64,000 nt of DNA. Source: Bacteroidota bacterium (GTDB lineage Bacteria; Bacteroidota; Bacteroidia; NS11-12g; UBA9320). The DNA lies in assembly GCA_013359235.1 (NCBI GenBank), contig JABWCE010000001.1, forward strand, positions 186,001-250,000. Direction: 5' to 3'. A program made the position numbers and the translations under genes. This document shows, one piece after another, positions 53,761 through 63,337 of this stretch (within the stretch, counting starts at the first letter, position 1; every line of letters begins with the position of its first letter). Under the pieces are notes generated by a model. That model saw only the letters and a list, made by a program, of their open reading frames with translations, was not told where the DNA came from and did not search any database.

Positions 53761-56217
53761 TCAAAAATATGGATCTACATCGGGAGTGATTATTACAGAT
53801 TTTAGTTCTTTTATTGATTTAATTTTTAATATTGAATTATTTATGAGATTTCTGATTTTTGAAGTAGAATTAATTTTTGGATCAAACTTTACTATTATTT
53901 GTTTTATATAGTAATTTCTAATTCTTGAAATATATGGACTTTCAGGACCTAAAACATTTTCTTTAAGGTAATTTTTAAGATGCAAAGCCAAGATATCACT
54001 TGCTTTTATCACAATTATATTTTCTGGGTGTTTTATTGTTAATCTTATAATTCGGAAGTAAGGAGGATAATTGAATTTTAATCTTTCGCCAAGTTCCCTG
54101 TCGTATAAATCTGTAATATTTGAATTTTTTAATGCTTCAATTACCTTATGCCATGGCTGATATGTTTGAACAATCACTTTGCCTGGTTTGATTCTCCTCC
54201 CCGCCCTGCCGCTGACTTGTGTAAATAGCTGAAAACTCCTCTCTGCCGACCTGAAATCGGGAAAGTTTATGCTGTGATCGGCATTTACAATTCCAACAAG
54301 TTCAAGATTTTCAAAATCAAATCCTTTACTAATCATTTGAGTTCCTACTATAATATCTATTTCTTTGTTTTCAAAACTTTTAATTATTTTTTCTTGTTGT
54401 CTATGGTTTTTTGCCGATTCTGAGTCAAATCTTATGATTTTTGAATCGGGAAAAAATATTTTAAGTTCTTCTTCAAGCCTTTCAGTACCGTATCCCATGA
54501 GTTTTAACCTCGTACTGCCACAACTTTCACATTTATTTACAATATCTTTTTTAAACCCACAAAAACTACATCTGTAATTTTGTGTAGAATTAAAATAAGT
54601 TAAAGACACATCGCAATTAACACAACGCGGTATCCATCCGCAAATACTGCACTCGGTAACGGGTACATAACCACGCCTGTTTTGAAAAATTATAACTTGT
54701 TTTTGCCTTTCTAATACATTTTTGATTTCTTCTAATAATTGAGTGGAAAATGGACCCTTCATTCTATTGGTTTTCTGTGCTTCTGATAAATTAATAATAT
54801 CAATTTTGGGATGTTTTGAGTCACCAAATCTTTCAGTAAGGCAAACTTTATCATATTTACCGGTTTGTACATTGTACCAACTCTCAATTGAAGGAGTAGC
54901 ACTGCCAAGCAGCACTTTGGCATTAAACATTTTTGCCAACATGGTTGCACAATCTCTTGCGTGATAACGCGGTGCCGGGTCCTGTTGTTTGAGTGTTGAT
55001 TCATGTTCTTCGTCAATTATTACCAATCCAAGTTTTTTGAAGGGCATAAAAACTGATGACCTTACTCCTAAAATAATTTTTATTTTACCTTCTGATAAAT
55101 GATTCCACGTTTCGAAACGTTCATTTATGCTGTAACCTGAATGAGTAATTTCTACAATATTTCCGAAATATTTTTTAAACCTATTAACAAGTTGAGCCGT
55201 AAGTGCCATTTCGGGAACAATATATAGTACTTCTTTGCCTTCATTTACCACTTTTTCTATAAGTTTAAAATAAATATGGGTTTTGCCTGATGAAGTAACC
55301 CCATGTAGAAGGCAAATTTTATCTTTTGAAAAAACTTTTTCAATTTCTTCAAATGCAGTATTTTGGTTTGGGGTTAATTCAGGAAGTTTTTCAGCTTTAA
55401 CATCATTTAAAAAAAACTTTTCAATTTTATAAATTTCAATATAATCTTTCTTTGCCAGTGTATCAATTATACCAGAAGATACACCATTTTCTTTTATAAA
55501 TTTTGATTTTTCAACAACATTGCACTTGCTCTGCCAACTGTATAAATTCATTAATGATTCTAACTGTTTTTTTGATTTTTTTTCAAGGTTATTAAAAATA
55601 TCATTTAACTCTATATCTGAAAAAGCAGGATTAATTCTTAAACATGATATAAATTTTGGTTTATAATTATCAGATATATCTTCTTTTAATATAACAATCC
55701 CTTTCTGATAAAGTGATTTGATAAGGTTATGTATATTTTGTTTATTAAGCAAGAGTGCAAGATTACTTATGGTTGTTTCACCTACTTTTTCGAGATATTC
55801 AATTACAAAATTTTCTTTTTCATCAAGTTCGGCAACTGAGTTATAGTCTTCTGTAAGTGCAACAAGTGATTCGCTTTCGAGCCTAAGTGCTGCAGGCAAC
55901 GCGGCTTTCATTACCTCGCCCTGTGTACATAAATAATATTCCGAAATCCATTTCCAAAACTCAAGCTGAATATTGGTTACAACCGGAACATCATCCAATA
56001 CAGAAATTATATACTTTACCTCGTAGCCCGATGGTACTGTTTCTGTAATTTTAGCTACAATACCGGCATAAAGTTTTTTTTTACCTACCTGCACTACTAC
56101 CCTTTTGCCAATGGTAACTAATTCATTTAGTTCAAACGGAACTCGGTATGTGAGATTTACCGGCATTGCCAACGGCAACAATACATCTACAAAAAGTGTA
56201 TTACGTTCATTAAACAT
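53761..56217 (-). CDS. priA: Primosomal replication-restart helicase PriA
   Basis: 818 residues. An N-terminal DNA-binding domain starts LFVDVLLPLAMPVNLTYRVP. The helicase core has Walker A LLHGVTSSGKT (about residue 300), the DEEH box VIIDEEHE (about 400), and SATPSIESW. The zinc-binding cysteines lie at CSICGWIPRCVNCDV and CSFCGF...CESCGS (about 515-560). IVGTQMISKGFDFENL and SGRAGRR close the second RecA-like domain. It restarts stalled replication forks. Confidence 0.96.
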   Translation of the reverse strand: MFNERNTLFVDVLLPLAMPVNLTYRVPFELNELVTIGKRVVVQVGKKKLYAGIVAKITETVPSGYEVKYIISVLDDVPVVTNIQLEFWKWISEYYLCTQGEVMKAALPAALRLESESLVALTEDYNSVAELDEKENFVIEYLEKVGETTISNLALLLNKQNIHNLIKSLYQKGIVILKEDISDNYKPKFISCLRINPAFSDIELNDIFNNLEKKSKKQLESLMNLYSWQSKCNVVEKSKFIKENGVSSGIIDTLAKKDYIEIYKIEKFFLNDVKAEKLPELTPNQNTAFEEIEKVFSKDKICLLHGVTSSGKTHIYFKLIEKVVNEGKEVLYIVPEMALTAQLVNRFKKYFGNIVEITHSGYSINERFETWNHLSEGKIKIILGVRSSVFMPFKKLGLVIIDEEHESTLKQQDPAPRYHARDCATMLAKMFNAKVLLGSATPSIESWYNVQTGKYDKVCLTERFGDSKHPKIDIINLSEAQKTNRMKGPFSTQLLEEIKNVLERQKQVIIFQNRRGYVPVTECSICGWIPRCVNCDVSLTYFNSTQNYRCSFCGFKKDIVNKCESCGSTRLKLMGYGTERLEEELKIFFPDSKIIRFDSESAKNHRQQEKIIKSFENKEIDIIVGTQMISKGFDFENLELVGIVNADHSINFPDFRSAERSFQLFTQVSGRAGRRIKPGKVIVQTYQPWHKVIEALKNSNITDLYDRELGERLKFNYPPYFRIIRLTIKHPENIIVIKASDILALHLKNYLKENVLGPESPYISRIRNYYIKQIIVKFDPKINSTSKIRNLINNSILKIKSIKELKSVIITPDVDPYF

Positions 56218-56458
56218 TTTTTTTTACCAAAATGCAAATTAAAGATTAATTGTATAAAATAGTTTTGCTCTGAATTATTATATATCTGCTATTATTAATT
56301 TCTACAATGATATACTTTAAAAATTGGTTTACTTTTTTAATAAATAATATTTTTATATGAATTTCAAATAAATAAAATTCAGATGTACTGTGTCCATTAA
56401 AAATTCATCGGTTGATATATTTTTTAAAACCTTTAAAAAGTTTGATTTGTTAAATTTA

Positions 56459-56466
56459 TATGTTTG
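56459..56466 (+). promoter_or_regulatory. Putative -7 box (TATGTTTG) of the ferredoxin gene
   Basis: Matches TAnnTTTG and lies 20 bases before the ATG at 56487. The nearest TTTG boxes upstream are too close for the usual spacing, so this is a weak promoter call. The other ~270 bases between priA and this gene show nothing else I recognise. Confidence 0.4.
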
Positions 56467-56486
56467 TATAAAAATAATAAAAAATT

Positions 56487-56834
56487 ATGGCAATAATAAT
56501 AACTGATGATTGTATCAATTGTGGGGCATGTGAGCCTGAATGCCCAAACAATGCAATTTACGAAGGCGGTGCTGAATGGGCAATGGCTGATGGTACTACT
56601 GTTTCGGGGACTTACACGCTCGAAAACGGTATGCAGGTAGATGTGAATGATAGGCAAAGTCCAATAGCAAACGATATTTATTTTATAGTAGCCGATAAAT
56701 GCACAGAATGCAAAGGTTTTCATGATGAACCTCAATGTGCCTCTGTTTGCCCGGTTGATTGCTGCATACCTGACCAAAACAGAGTAGAAAGCGAAGAAAG
56801 TCTTCTTGCCAAAAAAGACAGACTACACCCGTAA
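56487..56834 (+). CDS. 2x[4Fe-4S] ferredoxin
   Basis: 115 residues. The first cluster motif is Cys9-x2-Cys12-x2-Cys15-x3-Cys19-Pro; the second is [18 protein letters not shown], with the eight-residue insert typical of Alv-type ferredoxins. A ~30-residue insertion between the clusters is seen in Bacteroidota proteins of this type. A soluble low-potential electron carrier. The NlpC/P60 gene follows two bases later. Confidence 0.92.
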   Translation: MAIIITDDCINCGACEPECPNNAIYEGGAEWAMADGTTVSGTYTLENGMQVDVNDRQSPIANDIYFIVADKCTECKGFHDEPQCASVCPVDCCIPDQNRVESEESLLAKKDRLHP

Positions 56835-56836
56835 AT

Positions 56837-57580
56837 ATGGAAAACAAAGGATACTGCAATATAAGCTGTATTGCCGTAAGAAAAGAGCCTTCGCATCGTG
56901 CCGAAATGGTTACTCAGCTAATTTACGGCGAACAATATTCAGTTATCGAAAAAGTTGGTCTTGATTGGCTAAAAATTGTTTGCGATTTTGACAATTACAA
57001 AGGATTTATCCCTTCAAACCAGTTTCATGCTTTTGTTTATGAAAATAAACCTCTAATTTATACTGGTGATTTTGCCTGGGACGAAATAAATAATTATTTA
57101 CCAAAAGGTGCTGAAATTTATACCCCAGAAACTATTGTAGATATTGAACCTTATGAATTGTTTGATTTTACTACGCAACATTTAAGTCGTGAACAAATTA
57201 TCGAAAACATTTTTGTACAAAGTACCTCAATGATTAATACTCCTTATTTGTGGGGAGGGCGTACCCCGTGGGGGATTGATTGCAGCGGATTTACTCAAAT
57301 TGTTTTCAAAGTTTGTGGAATAAATTTGCCACGCGATTCATCACAGCAACAAAAAGAAGGATTTGAAATAGCTTTTGATTTAATTAACAGAGGCGACCTT
57401 GCATTTTTTTGCAACGATAATGGCGAAATTGTTCATACAGGCATAGTTTTCGATAATAATTCAATAATTCATTGCAGTGGTTTTGTAAAAATTGACAATT
57501 TGAAAGATGACGGAATTTACAATCATTTTACAAATTTAAAAACTCACCATCTTCACTCTATAAAGCGTTTACTTACCTGA
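56837..57580 (+). CDS. NlpC/P60 cysteine peptidase with SH3 domain
   Basis: 247 residues. The N-terminal SH3-like part (about 5-65) begins NISCIAVRKEPSHRAEMV. The NlpC/P60 domain has TPYLWGGRTPWGIDCSGF with nucleophile Cys149, GEIVHTGIVF with His200 and IIHCSG with His212 as the third polar residue. It resembles gamma-D-glutamyl-L-diamino acid endopeptidases of the YkfC type. No signal peptide is visible, which suggests peptidoglycan recycling in the cytoplasm. It overlaps the convergent ubiA-type gene by eight bases. Confidence 0.88.
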   Translation: MENKGYCNISCIAVRKEPSHRAEMVTQLIYGEQYSVIEKVGLDWLKIVCDFDNYKGFIPSNQFHAFVYENKPLIYTGDFAWDEINNYLPKGAEIYTPETIVDIEPYELFDFTTQHLSREQIIENIFVQSTSMINTPYLWGGRTPWGIDCSGFTQIVFKVCGINLPRDSSQQQKEGFEIAFDLINRGDLAFFCNDNGEIVHTGIVFDNNSIIHCSGFVKIDNLKDDGIYNHFTNLKTHHLHSIKRLLT

Positions 57581-58457
57581 CAAAAATTACGAATGAAATA
57601 ATAATTAATAGAAAAACTTTATAATAAAGATGTACGTTTTCAGCATTTTTTTGAAAGTTTTTATTTTTATAAATCAATCTAAAAATCATAAAATTTAAAA
57701 CCAAAAGTATTGTTAAAAAAAATATTCCCTGAATATTAAAATTATTATTTATACATAGAAAACCCAAAGGAATTACAGCAATAAAATTTATCATTATAAC
57801 TGCAATTGATGATTTATCAATTCCAAGAGTTCCGGCAAGGGTATTGTAACCGAAAATATTATTCCCTTTGTACGATTCTATATCTTTTATTATTTCTCTC
57901 GAAAAAATTATAATCATTGCAAAACAGCCATAAACAAATAAAGGTACAGTGATATACCGGTAAAAAATTCCAATTGCAAAAAACGAAGTTACTGAAAGAA
58001 ATGATGCGGAAATTTCGCGGACAAAAGCTATCTTTTGAAATTTGTGTGAATATGCCCAAAGCAAAATTGTGAAAACAAAATAAAAAATAAAAATGCGTGA
58101 TGAAGCAGCAAATGCTAATGCCAGACCAATGGTATTAAACAAAAAATAACAATTAAGACAAAATTTACGACTTACAAGACGCCCAAAAAGTGTTTTTTCT
58201 GGTCGGTTTACCAAGTCTTTTTCCAAATCATAAAAACTGTTTATAATGTACCCGCCTGCTATAATAAAAGCCGAGGCAAGAGTCATTAAATGCAGTTTAT
58301 GGTTAAATATTATCCATTCAATACTTTTGCCGGGGTTTAATACATAAATTGCTGCAAGATATTGTGCTACTATAGTTAATAGAATATTTTGCCACCTTAC
58401 AATTGATAGTAGAGCAAAAAACTTTACTAATAAAATCTTGAATTTGGCAGAAGTCAC
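57573..58457 (-). CDS. UbiA-family prenyltransferase
   Basis: 294 residues with eight or nine hydrophobic segments. The two Asp-rich prenyl-diphosphate sites are present: NSFYDLEKDLVNRPEK (about residues 71-86) and REIIKDIESYKGN. The Bacteroidota group near mevalonate genes is often annotated as geranylgeranylglycerol-phosphate geranylgeranyltransferase-like, but substrate is not proven. The next gene upstream on the same strand is mevalonate kinase, which supports an isoprenoid role. Confidence 0.87.
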   Translation of the reverse strand: MTSAKFKILLVKFFALLSIVRWQNILLTIVAQYLAAIYVLNPGKSIEWIIFNHKLHLMTLASAFIIAGGYIINSFYDLEKDLVNRPEKTLFGRLVSRKFCLNCYFLFNTIGLALAFAASSRIFIFYFVFTILLWAYSHKFQKIAFVREISASFLSVTSFFAIGIFYRYITVPLFVYGCFAMIIIFSREIIKDIESYKGNNIFGYNTLAGTLGIDKSSIAVIMINFIAVIPLGFLCINNNFNIQGIFFLTILLVLNFMIFRLIYKNKNFQKNAENVHLYYKVFLLIIISFVIFVR

Positions 58458-58471
58458 ATGCTTTTTTTTAA

Positions 58472-59419
58472 TTAAAAAGTATAAATTACTTCAGGATTAT
58501 AGTTTTCCAGTTTTGGCAATGCTTTACTGTAATCAGGTGCAAAACCAAGAATAAAACCACCGCCACCCGAGCCACATAACTTTAAATAATAAGTATTTGA
58601 GTCTATTCCCTCTTTCCATATTTTATGAAAATTTGGAGGAATCATAGGTTTAAAATTATCTAATACAACTTTTGACAAAAGTTTTAAATTGCTGAAAAGC
58701 GGTTTGAAATCGTGTTTCAAAAAAGCTTTTATACAAGCATCATTATATATTTTGAACTGCTCAGATAATACTTTTCTAAAACCTTCATTTTTCATTTTCT
58801 CAAGAAAAATATTCACCATTGGTCCTGTTTCGCCCGGTGTACCACTATCTATAAGAAAAATGGCACTTTTACCATCTTTGTTTTGCGACGGAATTCCAAT
58901 TGTATCCAATTCGTTTTTAGATTTTATAAGGATTGGAATATTCATGTAACAAATTAATGGATCAAGCCCACTGCTACGCCCATGAAAAAAATTTTCCATA
59001 TTGCCAAACCAGCTTTTTAGCTTGAGAATATCTTTTTTATGGATGTTGGTTTCTGGTTGTATTTTGCCAATTGCATAACGGCTATATATAGCTGCTACTA
59101 AAGCCCCGCTACTACCAACACCAAATCCTTGAGGAATACTGCTGTCAAAAGTAAGTCCATTTTTAATATCATTGGCAAATGCAACTAAGTCCATTTCAGG
59201 CAAAAAACCCGAAATTTCATTTTTTTCTACCAGATAGTTGTAAAATTTCAGTAATGATTTGTTTGAGTTTGCACTTTCGTTATCGCTTAAATCGGTAAAT
59301 TTTAAAGTACCCGTATAAAAATTAAAAGGTATTGACAATCCCATTGAATCGTGAATAATTCCATATTCGCCAAATAACAGAATTTTTGCGTAGAACTTTG
59401 ATTTACTTAATGTACTCAT
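58472..59419 (-). CDS. Mevalonate kinase-like GHMP kinase
   Basis: 315 residues from the ATG at 59419; a longer frame (to 59689) adds 90 residues of non-homologous, Phe/Lys-rich sequence and overlaps other material, so it is rejected. GHMP motifs: LLFGEYGIIHDSMGLSIPF, the glycine-rich ATP site PQGFGVGSSGALVAA (about residues 92-106) and CGSGGGGFILGF at the C-terminus. The mevalonate pathway occurs in some Bacteroidota. It sits with a UbiA prenyltransferase. Confidence 0.87.
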   Translation of the reverse strand: MSTLSKSKFYAKILLFGEYGIIHDSMGLSIPFNFYTGTLKFTDLSDNESANSNKSLLKFYNYLVEKNEISGFLPEMDLVAFANDIKNGLTFDSSIPQGFGVGSSGALVAAIYSRYAIGKIQPETNIHKKDILKLKSWFGNMENFFHGRSSGLDPLICYMNIPILIKSKNELDTIGIPSQNKDGKSAIFLIDSGTPGETGPMVNIFLEKMKNEGFRKVLSEQFKIYNDACIKAFLKHDFKPLFSNLKLLSKVVLDNFKPMIPPNFHKIWKEGIDSNTYYLKLCGSGGGGFILGFAPDYSKALPKLENYNPEVIYTF

Positions 59420-59632
59420 TTTTCTCACCGCAAAGATATATAAAGAATTTATGAAATTATAATATTTGTCAATAGCTTGTTTTTTGAAACAATTCAGGTA
59501 ATTTAAAGAGAATTTTTTCACTCTTAAAATTTTAAAAAAATAGTTCATTAAGCCAAAAAAAATATTTTTGAAACAAATAATTTTAAAGAATTTTTTATAT
59601 AAATAAACCTGTATTATACACTTGAGCAATAA

Positions 59633-60160
59633 CTCAAGAAAGAGCCCAACTTCGTGACAGACAACGGAGAACTGAAAAAATACAACCAAACCTTTATGGA
59701 ACTAATTGAAGCTGCTAATGATACCAACGAACTATTGGAAATTTGGGAGCAGATGAAAGCTAAAAGTTTCCTGAATTATAATGTGGATATCAAAAAACAC
59801 GATGCCCATATAGAAGAATTTAAAGCCTTGAGCCTTGCCCACCAGAAACAACACCTTTGCGAACTATTGGACAAAAACCAATTGTATGTAAATCTTTCTT
59901 CGCTTAATGATTCGGATTTTGCCTGTAGCCCAGAAGAAAAGAAGTTAACGAAGGATTTTTACAGAGACGGAAACGTTTTTTACAACAAAAAAATCCCTAT
60001 GAGCTTTGACAACATAAAATCTAAGGTTGAAAGGATATGTTGTTTTAATTCTGAACAATTTTTTCCTGAATTTTTGCTTTCAAAAAGAAAATATATAATT
60101 TTGGCTTTTAAAAAAGCATTAAAAAATTATGGAACCAGTTCATATTCATTTATTAATTAA
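59633..60160 (+). pseudogene. C-terminal remnant of a type III-like adenine DNA methyltransferase
   Basis: The open frame begins after a TAA at 59630 and has no clear own start (GTG at 59654). Its first ~105 residues (for example ELLEIWEQMKAKSFLNYNVD, ALSLAHQKQHLCELLDKNQL, DFACSPEEKKLTKDFYR) match the C-terminal end of adenine-specific DNA methyltransferases of the type III Mod kind. The catalytic domain with DPPY is absent. The next residues, to the stop at 60160, are non-homologous and overlap the next gene. I read it as a decayed fragment. Confidence 0.65.
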
Positions 60161-60617
60161 CCATATTCCTATACTAGGAGGTATTTTTGCAACTGCATTA
60201 ATTTTTTTCGGTATAATTTTAAAAAACGAAACTGTAAAAAAAGTAGCTTATTTTACTTTTATTGTTTCGGCATTGTTTGTATTGCCAGCAAATAAGAGTG
60301 GCGAAGGAGCAGAAGAAATTGTTGAAAAAATTGCCGGAGTAAATGAAAGAATGATTGAACATCACGAAGAAAAAGCTGATTTTGCTATGTGGTCGAGCAT
60401 TATTACAGGTATAGTTTCGTCAATGGGTCTTTATCTTTCGTACAAAAACTCGAAAATCAGTGGTGTTATTTCATTTGTTGTATTTGTAGTTTCGCTTGTA
60501 TCAATATACTTTTTGTGGGGTGCTGGCGAATCGGGTGGAAAAATAAGACATACAGAATTATCAAATACCACAATAAGCAGCAAACAAAACGAATCTCACA
60601 ATCATATTGAAGATTAA
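60129..60617 (+). CDS. DUF2231-like small membrane protein
   Basis: 162 residues with four hydrophobic segments. The N-terminal VHIHLLINHIPILGGIF, with its spaced His residues before the first helix, is the DUF2231-like pattern. Function unknown; haem or metal binding has been speculated for relatives but not shown here. It starts within the end of the methyltransferase remnant. Confidence 0.78.
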   Translation: MEPVHIHLLINHIPILGGIFATALIFFGIILKNETVKKVAYFTFIVSALFVLPANKSGEGAEEIVEKIAGVNERMIEHHEEKADFAMWSSIITGIVSSMGLYLSYKNSKISGVISFVVFVVSLVSIYFLWGAGESGGKIRHTELSNTTISSKQNESHNHIED

Positions 60618-60685
60618 ATTTTAATTAAAAATTTCTTAGTTTTATTAATTTAAACCCTGCATCAAAAATTCAGGTTCAAAAATAT

Positions 60686-60693
60686 TATTTTTG
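60686..60693 (+). promoter_or_regulatory. Putative -7 box (TATTTTTG) of efp
   Basis: Matches TAnnTTTG and lies 17 bases before the efp ATG. A TTTG -33 box at proper spacing is not evident. Confidence 0.4.
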
Positions 60694-60710
60694 CAAAAAT
60701 TTTTTAAAAT

Positions 60711-61274
60711 ATGGCAACAACAGCAGATATTTCAGTTGGAACATTTATAAGATACAATGGCGAATTGTGCCAGGTTACAGAATGGCAGCACCGCACTCCA
60801 GGCAATTTAAGAGCATTTTACCAGTGTAAAATGAGGAATGTGAAAAATGGCAAAAACATGGAAAACCGTTTCAGAAGTGGCGAAGAAATTGAAACCGTAA
60901 GAGTAGAAGCAAGAGAAATGCAGTATCTATACAAAGAAAGCGAAGCACTTGTATGTATGGATAACGAATCGTATGACCAGATAAATATACCTGAGTTTTT
61001 GTTTGGCAATGCATCAAAATTTATGAAAGAGGGAATGGAAGTGTTAGTACAATTTGAAGGCGATTTGCCAATAGGTGCTCAAGCACCTGCAAATGTTGAA
61101 CTTGAAATTACATATACCGAACCTGGCATTAAAGGCGATACAGCAACAAACACAGGTAAACCTGCTACATTAGAAACCGGTGCCGAAATAAGAGTTCCTT
61201 TGTTTTGCGAAATAGGTGATGTTATAAGAGTAAATACCGAAATGGGCGAATACGTTGAAAGAGTGAAAAAATAA
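60711..61274 (+). CDS. efp: Elongation factor P (unusual loop tip)
   Basis: 187 residues, full length with three beta-barrel domains; ends with RVNTEMGEYVERVKK, typical of EF-P. It relieves ribosome stalling at polyproline. The domain I loop reads RTPGNLRAF, so the position equivalent to E. coli Lys34 (and the rhamnosylated Arg of other groups) is Asn32, with Arg34 two residues later. I see the same pattern as one Bacteroidota EF-P subgroup, to my memory; the modification status of this subgroup is unclear to me. Confidence 0.94.
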   Translation: MATTADISVGTFIRYNGELCQVTEWQHRTPGNLRAFYQCKMRNVKNGKNMENRFRSGEEIETVRVEAREMQYLYKESEALVCMDNESYDQINIPEFLFGNASKFMKEGMEVLVQFEGDLPIGAQAPANVELEITYTEPGIKGDTATNTGKPATLETGAEIRVPLFCEIGDVIRVNTEMGEYVERVKK

Positions 61275-61290
61275 ACCTTTAAAAAATTTA

Positions 61291-62208
61291 ATGCCCGATT
61301 TTTTAGATACCGAAAACAATTATTTAGGAATTACTGAAAAAAAATTTTTCAATTATTCTGATTCAAATGTAGTAATACAGAGTGTGCCTTACGAACACAC
61401 ATCTTCATACCTCAGTGGCTCATTCAATGGTCCACAAGCAGTGATAAACGCTTCTCATTTTGTAGAATTTTATGACGAAGAATTAGATAGCGAAACTTAT
61501 AAAAAAACCGGTATTTGTACCCTTAAACCTCTAGATTTTTCAGGTAAAAGCGATAAAGCAGCAATTGATTTTATTGAAAATGAAACCTCAAAATTATTAG
61601 ACGACAATAAATTTATTGTAAGCTTAGGAGCCGAGCATACTGTAACTTTAGGTTTTTTTAGTGCATTTTATAAAAAAAATAAAAATATAGGCATTTTGCA
61701 AATTGATGCACATTCAGACCTAAGACAAAGTTACAACAATAATATATACAGTCATGCTTCTGTAATGGCAAGAATTCATGAGCTTGGAGCAAAAATTTAT
61801 CAGGTAGGCATAAGAGCACAATGCCTCGAAGAAGCCGAATTAATAAAAAGTTCTGATACTATATATACATGGTACGCATATCAGATAAACTCAAATGCAA
61901 ACTGGCAAAACGAAGTGATTGAAAAACTTCCTGAAAATATTTATCTAACAATAGATGCCGATGGTTTTGACCCTTCAGTTATACCGGCAGTAGGCACTGC
62001 CGAGCCTGGTGGCTTGGGATGGTACGAAACTCTAAAATTTTTAAAAGAAGTTTGTGTTAAAAAAAATGTTGTAGGTTTTGATATTGTAGAATGTGCCCCT
62101 CGCCAAAACGAAATTATATCACAATTTAACCTTGCAAAATTGCTGTACAAAATTTTAGGTTATTGCTCTCTTAATAATAATTTTGCATTAAAATACCATA
62201 AAAAATGA
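61291..62208 (+). CDS. Agmatinase/arginase-family hydrolase
   Basis: 305 residues of the ureohydrolase fold. Manganese-binding segments are kept: SLGAEHTVTLG, QIDAHSDLRQ and TIDADGFDPSVIPA. The overall pattern is closest to SpeB-like agmatinases, with agmatine to putrescine and urea as the likely reaction; arginase or formimidoylglutamase activity cannot be excluded. It overlaps the cysteine desulfurase gene by four bases. Confidence 0.87.
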   Translation: MPDFLDTENNYLGITEKKFFNYSDSNVVIQSVPYEHTSSYLSGSFNGPQAVINASHFVEFYDEELDSETYKKTGICTLKPLDFSGKSDKAAIDFIENETSKLLDDNKFIVSLGAEHTVTLGFFSAFYKKNKNIGILQIDAHSDLRQSYNNNIYSHASVMARIHELGAKIYQVGIRAQCLEEAELIKSSDTIYTWYAYQINSNANWQNEVIEKLPENIYLTIDADGFDPSVIPAVGTAEPGGLGWYETLKFLKEVCVKKNVVGFDIVECAPRQNEIISQFNLAKLLYKILGYCSLNNNFALKYHKK

Positions 62209-63335
62209 GGGTTTACTTAGATAATGCAGCTACAACACCACTTGACCAAGAGGTGGTAACTGCAATGACCGATGTACTTTCAAATTACTATGGTAACCCT
62301 AGTGCCCAACATGCAATTGGCAGAACCGCTAAAGGTATTCTTGAAATAGCAAGAAGAAATGTAGCCGAACTGATAAATGCCAAATCATCAGAAATTTTCT
62401 TTACTTCGGGTGGTACTGAGGCTGATAATATCGTTATCAGAAGCGCTGTTACTGATTTGGGAGTAAAAAATATAATTACATCTCCTACAGAACATCATGC
62501 AGTATTGCACACAGCAGAAGAAATGAATGAAAAAGGTATGGCGGTACTACATTTTGTAAATATTAATGAAAAAGGAGAAATTGATTTAGAAAATTTAGAA
62601 TTTTTAGCCTCAAAATATCCCGAAAGTTTGATAAGCATTATGCACGCAAATAATGAAATCGGAACTCTTAGCAATTTGAAAACAATTTCGGCTATTGCCA
62701 AAAAATATCATTGCATTTTTCATTCGGATACGGTGCAAACTATGGGACATTATAAAATTGATGTTGAAGAGTTGGGAATTGATTTTCTTGTTTGCTCTGC
62801 TCATAAATTTAATGGTCCTAAAGGAACCGGTTTTTTGTATATTAAAAATATTCATAAGCTAAAACCAATGATTACAGGCGGCGGACAAGAAAAAAACCTA
62901 CGTGCCGGCACCGAAAATCTTCATGGAATTGTAGGCTTGGCAAAAGCTTTAGAAATTTCAAATAAAATATTAGACGAAAAACGCAAAAAAATTCAAAGTT
63001 TAAAAAATCTTATGATTAATCTTATAAAAGAAAAAATACCCCAAATTGGGTTTAATGGGCTAATAACAGAAAACGAAAGCCTATATACTGTATTAAATGT
63101 AAGTGTACCGCCAAGCCCAATTGGCGATATGCTTTTGTTTAAATTAGATATAGAAGGAGTTTGTGCAAGTGGAGGCTCGGCTTGTAGCAGCGGTTCTAAT
63201 AAAGGTAGCCATGTACTTGCAGCTATAAAACATCCCGAAGACCGAACAGGTTTACGTTTTTCATTCGGAAAATTTACAACCGAAAAAGACATAAGATTTG
63301 CTGTTGATAAACTTCAAAAAATACTTTCAGAGTAA
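62205..63335 (+). CDS. Cysteine desulfurase (NifS/IscS type)
   Basis: 376-residue PLP enzyme that moves sulfur from cysteine to iron-sulfur assembly or tRNA modification. YLDNAATTPLD opens it; TSGGTEADN and HSDTVQ contact PLP; the Schiff-base lysine lies in CSAHKFNGPKG (about residue 203) and the sulfur-carrying Cys in SGGSACSSGS (about residue 327). Whether it works with IscU or alone is unknown, since no isc gene is next to it. Confidence 0.93.
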   Translation: MRVYLDNAATTPLDQEVVTAMTDVLSNYYGNPSAQHAIGRTAKGILEIARRNVAELINAKSSEIFFTSGGTEADNIVIRSAVTDLGVKNIITSPTEHHAVLHTAEEMNEKGMAVLHFVNINEKGEIDLENLEFLASKYPESLISIMHANNEIGTLSNLKTISAIAKKYHCIFHSDTVQTMGHYKIDVEELGIDFLVCSAHKFNGPKGTGFLYIKNIHKLKPMITGGGQEKNLRAGTENLHGIVGLAKALEISNKILDEKRKKIQSLKNLMINLIKEKIPQIGFNGLITENESLYTVLNVSVPPSPIGDMLLFKLDIEGVCASGGSACSSGSNKGSHVLAAIKHPEDRTGLRFSFGKFTTEKDIRFAVDKLQKILSE

Positions 63336-63337
63336 TG

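Noticed and set aside
56433-56777. 114-codon minus-strand ORF over the ferredoxin gene
   Set aside because: It is a shadow of the conserved ferredoxin coding sequence; the product resembles no family.
59420-59689. N-terminal extension of mevalonate kinase
   Set aside because: The 90 extra residues are Phe/Lys-rich and unlike any GHMP kinase; they overlap the methyltransferase remnant. The ATG at 59419 fits the family start.
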